Positions 8,077 through 17,383 are shown, counted from the stretch's first letter. The stretch is 64,000 bases of DNA from an uncultured Collinsella sp. (GCA_959019945.1 CAUEQD010000008.1:36003-100002), one strand, 5' to 3'. The notes: generated from the letters alone by a model not told the origin. A program made the numbers and translations.

Positions 8077-8583
8077 ATGTGCGATGAACCCCTTAACCTT
8101 CGCCCGCATGAGCCCGGCGGCGATCCTTCGGAGCCGGCAGACGTGCCCGAAGCAGTTAACGGCGAAGACAAGCTCGCCAAGCGCATCCTGAGCGGCCTAG
8201 GCTTTTGCGGCCACTACATGCACTTTCACGGCGGCGGTGTGTCCGGCAAGGCACCTATCGTCTGCCTGCTCGCCAAGCAGGAAAACGGCGAAATGTCGCA
8301 GCAGGAACTCGGCATGCACTTCGACCTCAAGCCGGGGTCGCTTTCCGAAATCTTGTCCAAGCTCGAGTGCGCCGGCATTATCGAGCGCAGCCGCAATCCA
8401 AAAGATCGCCGGCAGCTCACCATTCGCCTGACCGAGATCGGCTGGGAGAAGGCCCGCATCGACCAGGCCGCCCGCATCCGCTTTAGGGAGCAGGCCTTTA
8501 GTGCCCTCACTCACGACGAGTGCGAACAGCTTGCCGAGATGCTCGAGAAAATCCGCGTAACCTGGGAGGAACTGGATGATTAA
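8077..8583 (+). CDS. MarR family transcriptional regulator
   Basis: 168 residues with a winged-helix DNA-binding core: ENGEMSQQELGMHFDLKPGSLSEILSKL is the helix-turn-helix region (cut here: EMSQQELGMHFDLKPGS) and RSRNPKDRRQLTIRLTE the wing with its DRR-type motif. A 45-residue leader rich in Pro and Glu precedes it. The stop overlaps the start of the first ABC gene by eight bases, so regulator and exporter form one coupled operon. Such regulators normally repress the neighbouring exporter until a drug or phenolic ligand binds. The palindrome in the promoter fits autorepression. Confidence 0.88.
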   Translation: MCDEPLNLRPHEPGGDPSEPADVPEAVNGEDKLAKRILSGLGFCGHYMHFHGGGVSGKAPIVCLLAKQENGEMSQQELGMHFDLKPGSLSEILSKLECAGIIERSRNPKDRRQLTIRLTEIGWEKARIDQAARIRFREQAFSALTHDECEQLAEMLEKIRVTWEELDD

Positions 8584-10399
8584 AACCCTTATGGGCAGCA
8601 TCCGCGATTACATGAAGGTCACGATCGCCACGCCGCTGCTGGTGCTTGGCGAGGTAATCTGCCAGATGATGATCCCGTTTATCACCGCCGACATGATCGA
8701 TGCCATCAAGGACGGCACCGCCGTTACCGAGATGCTGCCCACCGCCGGCCTTCTGATGCTCATCGCGCTCACGTCGCTCGCCTTTGGTGCGGCAGCCGGC
8801 GTCACCTGCAGCCATGCGAGCTGCGGCTTCGCCAAGAACCTGCGTCACGACCTGTTCTACAAGATCCAGACGTTCAGCTTCGCGAACATCGACGAGTTCT
8901 CGAGCTCCTCGCTCGTCACCCGCCTCACCACCGACATCAACAACGTGCAGCAGGCCTTTATGATGCTCATCCGCATCGCCGTGCGCTCGCCGTTGGTGCT
9001 GATCTTCGCCTTTACCATGGCCTACGCCATGGGCGGCAGCGTCTCGTTTGTCTACCTGGTCATCATCCCACTGCTGGGCTTTGGCCTGTTCTTTATCATC
9101 TACAAGGTACGTCCGATCTTTGCCCGCGTGTTCCACAAGTACGACGCCCTCAACGAATCCGTCGAGGAAAACGTCACCGGCATGCGCGTGGTCAAGAGCT
9201 ATGTGCGCGAAGACTTTGAGAAGGAGAAGTTCGCGACCGCTGCGCGCGACGTCCAGATGGACTTCACCCGCGCCGAGAAGCTCCTTGCCTTTAACAACCC
9301 CATGATGAACATCTGCGTCAACGGCGCGTTCGTCGTCATCATCTACCTGGGCTCCAAGCTCATCATCACGAGCCAGGGCACCCTGTTCGACGTGGGCCAG
9401 CTCTCCTCCATCTTTACCTACGGCTTCCAGATTCTGATGAGCCTAATGCAGCTGTCGATGATCTTTGTCATGGTAACCATGGCAGACGAGTCGGCGCACC
9501 GCATTACCGAGGTGCTGGCCGCCGAGCCCACGATCGCCAACCCGACCGAGCCCGTGCACGAGGTTGCCGACGGCTCCATCGACTTCGATCACGTGAGCTT
9601 TAAGTATTCCGAGCATGCCCGCCGCCAGGCGCTCGACGACGTCGACCTACACATTAAGAGCGGCGAGACCATCGGTATTATCGGCGGCACCGGCTCGGCC
9701 AAGTCGACGCTCGTGAACCTGATCGCCCGCCTGTACGATGTCACCGAGGGCACCGTGCGCGTCGGCGGCGTTGACGTACGCAGCTACGATCTGGACGCGC
9801 TGCGCCACCAGGTTGCCATGGTCCTGCAGAAAAACGTGCTGTTTAGCGGCACCATCGCCGAGAACCTACGCTGGGGCGACCCGAACGCCACCGACGAGGA
9901 AGTCCGCGAGGCCGCACACCTGGCCTGCGCCGACGAGTTTGTCGACGGCTTCCCCAAGGGCTACGACACCTGGATTGAGCAGGGCGGCTCCAACGTCTCC
10001 GGCGGCCAGAAGCAGCGCCTGTGCATCGCCCGCGCCCTGCTGCGTCGCCCCAAGATTCTGATCCTGGACGACTCCACGAGCGCCGTTGACACCAAGACCG
10101 ATGCCAAGATTCGCGAGGGCCTGGCGAGCTACCTGCCCAACACGACCAAGCTCATCATCGCCCAGCGTATTAGCTCCGTGCAGGATGCTGACCGCATCAT
10201 CGTCATGGAGGGTGGCCGCATCAAGGACATCGGCAACCATGACGAGCTGCTCAAGACGAGCGAGATCTACCGCGAGACCTTTACCTCGCAAAACAAGATG
10301 AGTGCCGAGGGCGAGGAGGCGGCCGAGACCGTCGCAGCCGACACCGAGGCATCCGCGCCGCAAGCTCAGACCCAGGAAGGAGGCGAGGCACATGAGTAA
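8576..10399 (+). CDS. ABC exporter half-transporter, degenerate ATPase site (subunit 1)
   Basis: 607 residues: a six-helix type IV exporter domain (residues 1 to about 310) followed by a nucleotide-binding domain. The NBD has Walker A GGTGSAKST, where Ala replaces the usual Gly before Lys, signature VSGGQKQR, Walker B ILILDDSTSAVD with Asp in place of the catalytic Glu, and AQRISS with Gln in place of the switch His. These changes mark the non-hydrolysing partner of a heterodimeric multidrug-type exporter. A charged, Glu/Ala-rich tail of about 40 residues ends the protein. It overlaps MarR upstream and the second subunit downstream by eight bases each. Confidence 0.88.
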   Translation: MIKTLMGSIRDYMKVTIATPLLVLGEVICQMMIPFITADMIDAIKDGTAVTEMLPTAGLLMLIALTSLAFGAAAGVTCSHASCGFAKNLRHDLFYKIQTFSFANIDEFSSSSLVTRLTTDINNVQQAFMMLIRIAVRSPLVLIFAFTMAYAMGGSVSFVYLVIIPLLGFGLFFIIYKVRPIFARVFHKYDALNESVEENVTGMRVVKSYVREDFEKEKFATAARDVQMDFTRAEKLLAFNNPMMNICVNGAFVVIIYLGSKLIITSQGTLFDVGQLSSIFTYGFQILMSLMQLSMIFVMVTMADESAHRITEVLAAEPTIANPTEPVHEVADGSIDFDHVSFKYSEHARRQALDDVDLHIKSGETIGIIGGTGSAKSTLVNLIARLYDVTEGTVRVGGVDVRSYDLDALRHQVAMVLQKNVLFSGTIAENLRWGDPNATDEEVREAAHLACADEFVDGFPKGYDTWIEQGGSNVSGGQKQRLCIARALLRRPKILILDDSTSAVDTKTDAKIREGLASYLPNTTKLIIAQRISSVQDADRIIVMEGGRIKDIGNHDELLKTSEIYRETFTSQNKMSAEGEEAAETVAADTEASAPQAQTQEGGEAHE

Positions 10400-12311
10400 G
10401 GCAGCTACCGCCGAGCGCGCGCGCAACCGCAAGGGCGGCACCATGACGCGCCTGATCAAGATGCTCTTTGGCTTCTACCCCGTGCTTTTGCCCCTCGTCG
10501 TCGCCGGCGTTGTGCTCTGCGCCATCATCAACTCCATCGGCGCGACGTTTCTCCAGAGCGCGCTGCAGGTCATTAGCGAATCGTGGCAGTCGGGCGACTG
10601 GACGGCCGCGCAGCCCAAGATTCTGAAGCTCGTGACCACCCTCGGCTGCATCTACGCCGTGGGCGTCGCCTCCTCGCTCTTCTGGAACCGCGCCATGGCC
10701 GTCATCACGCAGGGCTCGCTCGAGAAGCTGCGCGAAAAGATGTTCAACCGCATGCAGGACCTGCCGATTCGCTACTTCGACACGCACCAGCGCGGCGACA
10801 TCATGAGCCACTACACCAACGACATCGACACGCTGCGTCAGATGATCAGCCAGTCGCTACCCAACCTGCTCATGACGATCATCGTCATCGTCACCGTGTT
10901 CTTCATCATGCTGTACTACAGCGCGTGGATGTGCCTGGTCATCATTGCCGGCATCGCCTTTATGACCTTTATGACCAAGCTGCTCGGCTCCAACTCCGCG
11001 CGCTTCTTTATCGCGCAGCAAACCGAGCTCGGCGTGGTCGAGGGCCATATCGAGGAAGTCATGAACGGCCAGAAAGTCGTCAAGGCGTTCTGTCACGAGT
11101 CCGCCGCCGAGGCCGATTTTGACGAGCGCAACGAGAAGCTCTTCGAGGTCTCGCAGAAGGCCAACATGTACGCCAACATCCTCATGCCGATCCTCGGGAA
11201 CCTGGGCGACTTGCTCTACGTGCTGGTCGCGCTGACCGGCGGCATCTTCCTGGCGCTGGGCGTGCCCAACCTGAGCCTCTCGGGCATGGCGCTCTCCATC
11301 GCCGTCGTGGTGCCGTTCCTCAACATGACCAAGCAGTTCTGCGGCCAGATCGGCCAGATCTCGCAGCAGATCAACGCCGTGGTCATGGGCCTTGCCGGCG
11401 CCGAGCGTATCTTTGAGCTACTCGACGAGGAGCCCGAGGCCGACGAGGGCTACGTGACGCTTGTCAACGCACAGGTGAATCCCGACACCTGGCAGCTCGA
11501 GGAGGCCGACCACCGCACCGGCATGTGGGCCTGGAAGCACCCGCACCGCGCGACCGGCGAGATCGAGTACGTGCCGCTGCGTGGTGACCTGGTCATGGAT
11601 AACGTGGACTTTGGCTACACGCCCGACCACGAGGTGCTGCACGGCGTGTCCGTATATGCCAAGCCGGGCCAGAAGGTCGCGTTTGTCGGTGCCACCGGCG
11701 CCGGTAAGACGACCATCACCAACCTCATCAACCGCTTCTACGACATTGCCGACGGCAAGATCCGCTACGACGGCATCAACGTCAACAAGATTCGCAAGTC
11801 CGATCTGCGTCGCTCGCTCGGCGTGGTGCTGCAGGACGTGAACCTGTTCACCGGCACCGTGATGGACAACATCCGCTACGGCAACCTGGACGCCACCGAC
11901 GAGGAGTGCATCAAGGCGGCCAAGCTCGCGGGAGCGGACGACTTTATCACCCGCCTGCCCGACGGCTACGACACCATGCTCACCGGTAACGGCGCGCAGC
12001 TGTCGCAGGGCCAGCGCCAGCTGATCTCGATCGCGCGCGCCGCCGTCGCCGATCCGCCGGCGATGATTCTGGACGAGGCCACGTCGAGTATCGACACCCG
12101 CACCGAGGCTATCGTGCAGGAGGGCATGGATAAGCTCATGGAGGGCCGCACGACGTTTGTCATCGCGCATCGCCTCTCCACCGTGCGCAATTCCGACGCG
12201 ATCATCTGCCTGGACCACGGCCGCATCATCGAGCGCGGCAACCACGACGAGCTGATCGCCAAGCGCGGCTACTACTATCAGCTCTATACCGGAGCGTTTG
12301 AGCTGGAGTAG
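10392..12311 (+). CDS. ABC exporter half-transporter, catalytically intact (subunit 2)
   Basis: 639 residues with transmembrane domain then NBD. Walker A is GATGAGKTT, signature LSQGQRQ, Walker B AMILDEATSSID with the catalytic Glu, and the switch is AHRLST with His. Paired with the upstream subunit it forms an asymmetric exporter with one working ATPase site. Between the domains there is an insertion of roughly 50 residues (about 355-405), including WQLEEADHRTGMWAWKHPH, that is not usual for the family. The start ATG lies inside the overlap ATGAGTAA and is preceded by GAAGGAGG. Confidence 0.9.
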   Translation: MSKAATAERARNRKGGTMTRLIKMLFGFYPVLLPLVVAGVVLCAIINSIGATFLQSALQVISESWQSGDWTAAQPKILKLVTTLGCIYAVGVASSLFWNRAMAVITQGSLEKLREKMFNRMQDLPIRYFDTHQRGDIMSHYTNDIDTLRQMISQSLPNLLMTIIVIVTVFFIMLYYSAWMCLVIIAGIAFMTFMTKLLGSNSARFFIAQQTELGVVEGHIEEVMNGQKVVKAFCHESAAEADFDERNEKLFEVSQKANMYANILMPILGNLGDLLYVLVALTGGIFLALGVPNLSLSGMALSIAVVVPFLNMTKQFCGQIGQISQQINAVVMGLAGAERIFELLDEEPEADEGYVTLVNAQVNPDTWQLEEADHRTGMWAWKHPHRATGEIEYVPLRGDLVMDNVDFGYTPDHEVLHGVSVYAKPGQKVAFVGATGAGKTTITNLINRFYDIADGKIRYDGINVNKIRKSDLRRSLGVVLQDVNLFTGTVMDNIRYGNLDATDEECIKAAKLAGADDFITRLPDGYDTMLTGNGAQLSQGQRQLISIARAAVADPPAMILDEATSSIDTRTEAIVQEGMDKLMEGRTTFVIAHRLSTVRNSDAIICLDHGRIIERGNHDELIAKRGYYYQLYTGAFELE

Positions 12312-12337
12312 CTCAAAACAGCCCCTACGCTCCCAAC

Positions 12338-12441
12338 GGACCTCCCCGAGGGAGACGGGGTGTTTACTCCGTGCTCAAACATTCTCGCTTCGCTGCGAAA
12401 CTGCGCGCGGAGCAAACACCCCGTCTCCCTCGGGGAGGTCC
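12338..12441. repeat. Long hairpin element C
   Basis: 34-bp arms starting GGACCTCCCCGAGGGAGACG, complementary with one mismatch, separated by a 36-base core with TTCG-CTG-CGAA. It lies just after the ABC operon stop. The architecture is like the elements at 32725, 37560 and 47370. Confidence 0.85.
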
Positions 12442-12480
12442 TACGCACACAGTCTTTTCTCGCAGCCTGAAAAGAAGTGG

Positions 12481-12515
12481 TGAGGCCCTGGCCGTTTGGC
12501 CAGGGCCTCATTTTG
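12481..12515 (+). terminator. Rho-independent terminator of the ABC operon
   Basis: A perfect 13-bp stem TGAGGCCCTGGCC with loop GTTT and a trailing TTTTG, reading rightward. Confidence 0.85.
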
Positions 12516-12546
12516 TAAGGAGTCAAAAAGCCCCGTCCCAAATGAG

Positions 12547-13425
12547 CTATTTGAGAAGTTGGGCCATGGCGTTGACGAATTTTTGGACTTGGAGGGTTGG
12601 CTCGAGCGGATAGTGCAAAAAGACCGGCACCTCGCGGCCGCACAGGAAGGGCACGCCCACAAAGGCCGGGTGCACACCCGACCATGCACCGCAGGTGAGC
12701 ACCGCGTCGCCTTTTTCCTCGGCCTCGTTAAAGAGTGCGAAGTCGAAGCTGTCGACGTCGATGACATCCACGCCGCCGTCGGCCAACAGATCGATGCGCA
12801 GGCTATCCATGGCGTCGTTGCCGTGGCGGAGCACGCGCAGACGCATGCCCTCCAGATCGGCGACCGTAATGCGGCTCTTGCGCGCAAGTGAGCTCGTGCG
12901 CGGCACATCGATATAAAACGGCACGTTGACGATGAGGAGCTTTTGGCACGCATCGCCCCAGCGCGGGGTCGAAAAACTCGACTGCACCACGTCGACCTCG
13001 CGGCCCAAGCTGCGCATAACGGTCTCGCGCTCGTCGTACAGGTCGCTCACCGGTACGATCTCAAAACGCAGCGACGGCTCCAGCTCGTGCACGCCCGTCC
13101 ACATCGAAAGCGTCTGACGGCCCGGGCACATCATCGACACGCCCAGGCGCACCGCACCGTCATCGCCCGCCGCGCGTCGGGCACGGCGCAGGGCATCCTC
13201 GGACTGACGCATGATCGAGCGCGCGTCGTCTACCAGCAACGCACCCGCCGGCGTCACCTTGACGCCCGAATGTGAGCGCTCGAACAGCGTGATGCCAAAC
13301 TCGGCCTCGAACCCCGACACCTGTTTGACGAGCGCCGGCGTCGACACGCGCAGCTTTGCCGCGGCGCGCGAGAAACTTCCCAGCTCCGCGGCGGCCGAAA
13401 TGGCCTCAAGTCGTCGATCGTACAC
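12547..13425 (-). CDS. LysR family transcriptional regulator
   Basis: 292 residues. The N-terminal winged helix reads YDRRLEAISAAAELGSFSRA with the turn KLRVSTPALVKQVSGFE, then a linker helix and a periplasmic-binding-like effector domain. GTG at 13425 is chosen: GGAGAG sits five bases upstream and the helix then starts at the usual distance. An in-frame ATG eleven codons earlier lacks a ribosome site. It is transcribed divergently from the SDR-MFS-Gfo operon and most likely controls it in response to a substrate of that pathway. The C-terminus is short but complete. Confidence 0.87.
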   Translation of the reverse strand: MYDRRLEAISAAAELGSFSRAAAKLRVSTPALVKQVSGFEAEFGITLFERSHSGVKVTPAGALLVDDARSIMRQSEDALRRARRAAGDDGAVRLGVSMMCPGRQTLSMWTGVHELEPSLRFEIVPVSDLYDERETVMRSLGREVDVVQSSFSTPRWGDACQKLLIVNVPFYIDVPRTSSLARKSRITVADLEGMRLRVLRHGNDAMDSLRIDLLADGGVDVIDVDSFDFALFNEAEEKGDAVLTCGAWSGVHPAFVGVPFLCGREVPVFLHYPLEPTLQVQKFVNAMAQLLK

Positions 13426-13522
13426 GTCATCTCTCCGTTTTCGCACGTACGGCCACACGGTGCCGCAGGGGGTCGTTTTCGCAGGTCACATGCTCAATCG
13501 AATACAAATCGCATCAAGCGGT

Positions 13523-13539
13523 GTAAACCTACGGTTAAC
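13523..13539. promoter_or_regulatory. Candidate LysR box
   Basis: GTAAACC-TAC-GGTTAAC is a near-perfect interrupted dyad with the T-N11-A form in the divergent intergenic region, about 100 bp from the regulator start and 120 bp from the SDR start. Confidence 0.5.
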
Positions 13540-13605
13540 GCCATTCTAACAAATATGCAATTCACCTGCGCAAACGCAAAGCATACGATAACCAGCGAAA
13601 ACCAC

Positions 13606-13632
13606 GTGGGTCAGTTAATGGAAGCGACCCAC
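13606..13632 (+). promoter_or_regulatory. Leader stem-loop before the SDR gene
   Basis: GTGGGTC and GACCCAC pair across a 13-base loop, ending 26 bases before the SDR start codon and upstream of its GAAGGGA site. It could be an operator or an mRNA leader hairpin. Confidence 0.4.
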
Positions 13633-13658
13633 TGGGAGGCACAAGAAGGGAAGTTCCT

Positions 13659-14540
13659 ATGAGCAATTGGCTTAAGCTCGAGGGCGATGTCTGCGCCGTG
13701 ACTGGCGCACTCGGCGGTATGGGCGCCGAGATCTGCCGCGAGTTCGCCCGCAATGGCGCCAACGTCGTCATGCTCGACCTGGACGAGGAGAAGGTCAAGG
13801 CCGCTGCCGCCGACCTCGCTGCCGAGTTTGGCATCCACGCCGAGGGCTACAAGATGAACGCCACCGACGAGGCCGAGGTTCAGGCCGCCGTCGATGCCAC
13901 CATCGCCAACTTCGGCCGCGTCGACGTCCTCGTCAACACCGCCGGCATCCTGCGCTTCGCCGCTATGGAGGACCTGCCGCTGAGCGACTGGGAGCAGGTG
14001 CTCAACGTCAACCTCACCGGCTACTTCATCACCTCGCAGCGCTTTGGTCGCGAGATGATCAAGGCCGGCCAGGGCCGCCTGGTGCACATCTCCACCGTCG
14101 CCAGCCACTCCCCCGAGACGTTCTCGGGCGTGTACAGCTCCACCAAGGCCGGCGTCAACATGATGTCCAAGATGCTCGCCGCCGAGTGGGGCCCGTACGG
14201 CGTGCGCTCCAACTGCGTTGAGCCCTGCTTCGTCAAGACCCCCATGTCGGCCAACTTCTACGCCGACCCCGAGGTCGAGAAGAGCCGCAGCCGTCTGATC
14301 GCCACGCGCCGCATCGGCGAGGTCAGCGATATCGCCAACGCCGTCATGTTCCTGGCGTCCAAGCGCTCGGACTTTACCACCGGCGACGCCATCAAGGTCG
14401 ACGGCGGCTTCTCCAACATGATGGGCGACCTCACCGCCAAGCCCGGCGGCCGTCGCGCCTATGCCGACAACTACCTTAAGAACAAGGGTGTCGAGCTCTG
14501 GTCCGATGAATCCGGCGTCGCTAAGCCGACCGACCAGTAA
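13659..14540 (+). CDS. SDR family oxidoreductase
   Basis: 293 residues, a classical short-chain dehydrogenase: nucleotide-binding TGALGGMG near residue 18, NTAG in place of NNAG, the catalytic Ser in HISTVASHS, the catalytic pair in YSSTK, and VDGGF near the end. The Asp after the second beta strand (MLDLDE) favours NAD. About 30 residues extend past the usual C-terminus. As first gene of an operon with an OFA-type transporter and a Gfo/Idh enzyme it probably oxidises an imported sugar acid, polyol or similar hydroxy compound. The exact substrate is not readable. Confidence 0.87.
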   Translation: MSNWLKLEGDVCAVTGALGGMGAEICREFARNGANVVMLDLDEEKVKAAAADLAAEFGIHAEGYKMNATDEAEVQAAVDATIANFGRVDVLVNTAGILRFAAMEDLPLSDWEQVLNVNLTGYFITSQRFGREMIKAGQGRLVHISTVASHSPETFSGVYSSTKAGVNMMSKMLAAEWGPYGVRSNCVEPCFVKTPMSANFYADPEVEKSRSRLIATRRIGEVSDIANAVMFLASKRSDFTTGDAIKVDGGFSNMMGDLTAKPGGRRAYADNYLKNKGVELWSDESGVAKPTDQ

Positions 14541-14606
14541 ACCAACCCGGTAGAGAGGGGCGCGGGACAAGTCCCTCCCCTCCCCGCATCGATTAGAAAG
14601 AGTCCA

Positions 14607-15863
14607 ATGGCTTCCACCAACTCCAACAAGGGTCGCGCCGTCGTGCTTTCCGCCGCGTGCGTCACCATGTTCTTCATCAGCTCCATCGCGCTGTATTCCG
14701 TCGTGAGCAAGAACCTGCTCGCTGTCTATCCCGAGTGGTCCAGCGCCCTCACCTGGGCCTTCCCCGTCTTCCAGACCATCATGGCTGTGACGGGCATCTT
14801 CGCCGGCCGCATCTCCGATAAGATCGGCCCCCGCAACGTCGTGATCGCCGCCGCCGTGTGCTACGGCGTGGGCTGGTTCATGTCCGGTACCGTCACCGAG
14901 CCGTGGCAGTTCTACCTGTGGTTCTCGCTCGTCGCCGCCGTCGGTAACGGTCTGGGCTACAACCCGGCGCTCACCACCGGCCAAAAGTGGTTCATCGACA
15001 AGAAGGGTCTCGCCTCCGGCATCACCCTGGCCGCTTCGACCGCCGGTCCCGCCGTGCTGTCCCCGGTACTCGCCTCGCTGCTCATCCCGAGCCTGGGCAT
15101 CTTTGGCGCCCTCAAGGCACTCGGCGTCATCTTCTTTGTGACGATCGCCGCCTCCGCCCTGTTCCTGAAGGCCCCCGAGGCCGGTTGGCTGCCCGAGGGC
15201 TTCGAGGCCCCCAAGGGCGGTGCACATGCCGGCACCTTCGGCGACCTCACCCCGGGCGAGATGGTCAAGACCCCGCGCTTCTGGGTCCTCATCGTCACCT
15301 TCGCCTTTGCCGCCACCGCGGGCACCCTGCTCGTGGGCAAGGTTGCCTCCATCGCCGCCGTCCAGCTCTTCGCCGACCCCACGAGCGCCGCGGCCGTCGC
15401 CCTCGGCGGTGTGGTGGTCTCCGTCAACACCTGCGCCAACCTGGTTGGCCGTCTGTCCTTTGGCCAGATCATCGACAAGCTCGGCGCCTATAAGTCGCTG
15501 CTCATCAGCCTTGTCGTCACCATCGTCGCGCTCGTCATCATGTCGATGAGCTTTACGCAGAGCATGTTCTTTGTGGCGCTCGCCCTGCTCGGCTTTAGCT
15601 TTGGCGCCCTGCTCGTCATCTACCCGCCGCTCACCGGTGGCGCCTTTGGCACCAGCAACATCGGCGTCAACTACGGCATCATGTTTTTGGGTTACGCCGC
15701 TTCCACCTGGATCAGCCAGCCCATCACCGCCGTGCTGTATCACGCCGAGGCCGGCAGCGCCGCCTACCAGCAGTCCTTCTACGGTGCCATTGTGATCGCC
15801 GCCATCGCCGTCGTGCTCACCGTCTACATGATGGTCTCCGACAGCAAGAAGAAGTCCGCCTAG
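14607..15863 (+). CDS. MFS transporter, OFA (oxalate/formate antiporter-like) family
   Basis: 418 residues with twelve predicted helices. The GRISDKIGPRNVV loop motif and the segment GNGLGYNPALTTGQKWF are characteristic of OFA/monocarboxylate-type transporters, and KKGLASGITLAASTAGPAV follows. It sits 66 bp after the SDR gene and 70 bp before the Gfo/Idh gene and is presumed to import their substrate. Members carry small carboxylates, so an organic acid is a reasonable guess but no more than that. Confidence 0.85.
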   Translation: MASTNSNKGRAVVLSAACVTMFFISSIALYSVVSKNLLAVYPEWSSALTWAFPVFQTIMAVTGIFAGRISDKIGPRNVVIAAAVCYGVGWFMSGTVTEPWQFYLWFSLVAAVGNGLGYNPALTTGQKWFIDKKGLASGITLAASTAGPAVLSPVLASLLIPSLGIFGALKALGVIFFVTIAASALFLKAPEAGWLPEGFEAPKGGAHAGTFGDLTPGEMVKTPRFWVLIVTFAFAATAGTLLVGKVASIAAVQLFADPTSAAAVALGGVVVSVNTCANLVGRLSFGQIIDKLGAYKSLLISLVVTIVALVIMSMSFTQSMFFVALALLGFSFGALLVIYPPLTGGAFGTSNIGVNYGIMFLGYAASTWISQPITAVLYHAEAGSAAYQQSFYGAIVIAAIAVVLTVYMMVSDSKKKSA

Positions 15864-15871
15864 TTTTACCG

Positions 15872-15902
15872 ATGCGACAAAGGGACAGCCCCTTTGTCGC
15901 AT
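15872..15902. repeat. GACAAAGGGACAGCC palindrome, copy 5 (31 bp)
   Basis: ATGCGACAAAGGGAC-complement within the operon, nine bases after the MFS stop and 30 bases before the Gfo/Idh start. It could modulate distal gene expression. Confidence 0.8.
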
Positions 15903-15932
15903 TCCACCGGTCACCAGTATTAAGGAGTCGAA

Positions 15933-16973
15933 ATGTCTGAGCTCAACCCCGTCCGCATTGCCGTTATCGGCGCCGGCGCCATGGGCCGCAACCACATCCG
16001 CTTTGTCACCGAGGAGCCCGAGGCCGAGCTCGTCGCCATCGCCGACGCCTTTGAGGGCGCCCGCGCCACGGCCGAGGCCGCCGGCGTGCCGTTCTATACC
16101 GATCCCGCCCAGATGATGGACGAGGTCAAGCCCGAGGCCGTCATTATCGCCACCCCCAACGACCTGCACCTGGGCGTTGCTCGCGAGGCCATCAAGCGCA
16201 ACATCGTGCCGCTGGTCGAAAAGCCGATCTCCAACGACCTTGAGGATGCCCAGGCCTTCGCCGCCGAGGCCGAGACCGCCGGCGTGCCCGTGCTCGTGGG
16301 TCAGCACCGTCGCCACAACCCCTTCGTCAACAAGGCTAAGGAGATCATCGAGTCCGGCGAGCTGGGCAAGCTCACCGTGTCGAGCTTCCACTACATGATC
16401 TATAAGAATGACGAGTACTTCGATGTCGAGTGGCGCCGCAAGAAGGGTGCCGGCCCGATCCTGGTCAACCTGGTGCACGACGTCGACCTGCTCCGCTACC
16501 TGCTGGGCGAGCCCGTTGCCGTCCAGGGTATGCAGTCCAGCGCCGCCCGCGGTTTTGAGACCGAGGACTCCGCCGTGGTCAACGTTCGTTTTGCCGATGG
16601 CGCGCTCGCAAGCATGACCATCTCCGACGCCACCGCCAGCCCCTGGAACTGGGAGGCAACCGCTCGCGAGGATCCGCAGTACCGTCCCTTCGACGCCGAC
16701 GCCTACTTTATTGGCGGTACCTTGGGCGCCTTGTCGCTGCCCCGCCTGCATCAGTTCTCCTACGACGGCGCCTCCAACTGGCACAAGCCGCTGCAGATGG
16801 AGATTCCGGCCGTGGACCCGGCACTACCGCACAAGATGCAGCTCAAGCACTTTGTGAAGGTCGTCCGCCGCGAGGTTGAGCCCGTCGTGACCCCCGCCGA
16901 TAACGTCAAGACGCTCACACTTCTCAACGCCATCAAGGAGGCCGCCGAGACCGGCCAGCTCGTCGAGCTGTAA
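15933..16973 (+). CDS. Gfo/Idh/MocA family oxidoreductase
   Basis: 346 residues. The N-terminal Rossmann fold has GAGAMGRNHIR. The EKPIS motif with its catalytic Lys is at about residue 93, and the C-terminal alpha/beta domain includes NLVHDVDLLRYLLGEP, whose His and Asp fit the family's substrate site. These enzymes oxidise or reduce sugars, inositols and their acids with NAD(P). It is the last gene of the operon; AAGGAG precedes the start. With the SDR it may give two sequential oxidations or an epimerisation of one compound. Confidence 0.88.
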   Translation: MSELNPVRIAVIGAGAMGRNHIRFVTEEPEAELVAIADAFEGARATAEAAGVPFYTDPAQMMDEVKPEAVIIATPNDLHLGVAREAIKRNIVPLVEKPISNDLEDAQAFAAEAETAGVPVLVGQHRRHNPFVNKAKEIIESGELGKLTVSSFHYMIYKNDEYFDVEWRRKKGAGPILVNLVHDVDLLRYLLGEPVAVQGMQSSAARGFETEDSAVVNVRFADGALASMTISDATASPWNWEATAREDPQYRPFDADAYFIGGTLGALSLPRLHQFSYDGASNWHKPLQMEIPAVDPALPHKMQLKHFVKVVRREVEPVVTPADNVKTLTLLNAIKEAAETGQLVEL

Positions 16974-17044
16974 TGCCTTAGGGTGGGCCACGATAAAACT
17001 CCACGCCGAGCACCTCGGACCGCCGCAAATAAGCCCCTCTTCTT

Positions 17045-17080
17045 TGCCCCGCGAGCAGCCTTCTACCCGCGGGGCATTTT
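17045..17080 (+). terminator. Terminator after the Gfo/Idh gene
   Basis: TGCCCCGCG pairs with CGCGGGGCA across a 14-base loop, followed by TTTTG. It ends the SDR-MFS-Gfo operon. The rest of 16974-17383 holds only the repeat below and the Tex leader. Confidence 0.75.
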
Positions 17081-17154
17081 GCTACCTTGCCGATGATTTT
17101 TCTGGGGCGGGGGCTACTTTGCACCTCGGCTTGATTCGTTCGCCACGAAATGGG

Positions 17155-17288
17155 CCTATCTACTACGTTTAACCGATCGCCCCCAACCATGCCAAATTTC
17201 GCGAAATAAAAACCGCAGGTAGACGGCTTGCCGATTTTCGGTAAAACCAGGCATGGTCGACCCATACGGTTCAAACGTAGTAGATAGG
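17155..17288. mobile_element. MITE-like element 1, copy 1 (134 bp)
   Basis: 16-bp perfect terminal inverted repeats CCTATCTACTACGTTT / AAACGTAGTAGATAGG bound an AT-richer interior with ACCATG and GGCTTGCCGATTTTC. A second, inverted copy with diverged interior is at 60059. No coding capacity, so mobilisation would need a transposase elsewhere. Confidence 0.75.
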
Positions 17289-17383
17289 TCGTTTTCGTGG
17301 CGCGGCTCCAAAACAGTCTTTTGAGACGGGTGGTATCCTTGGTAGCCCTGTGCTGCAAACGCACCTTAAACGCAAGGAGTCCC

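Noticed and set aside
13611..16784. 1057-codon open frame on the minus strand opposite the SDR-MFS-Gfo operon
   Set aside because: Low-complexity Gly/Asp/His-rich translation, antisense to three recognisable enzymes.
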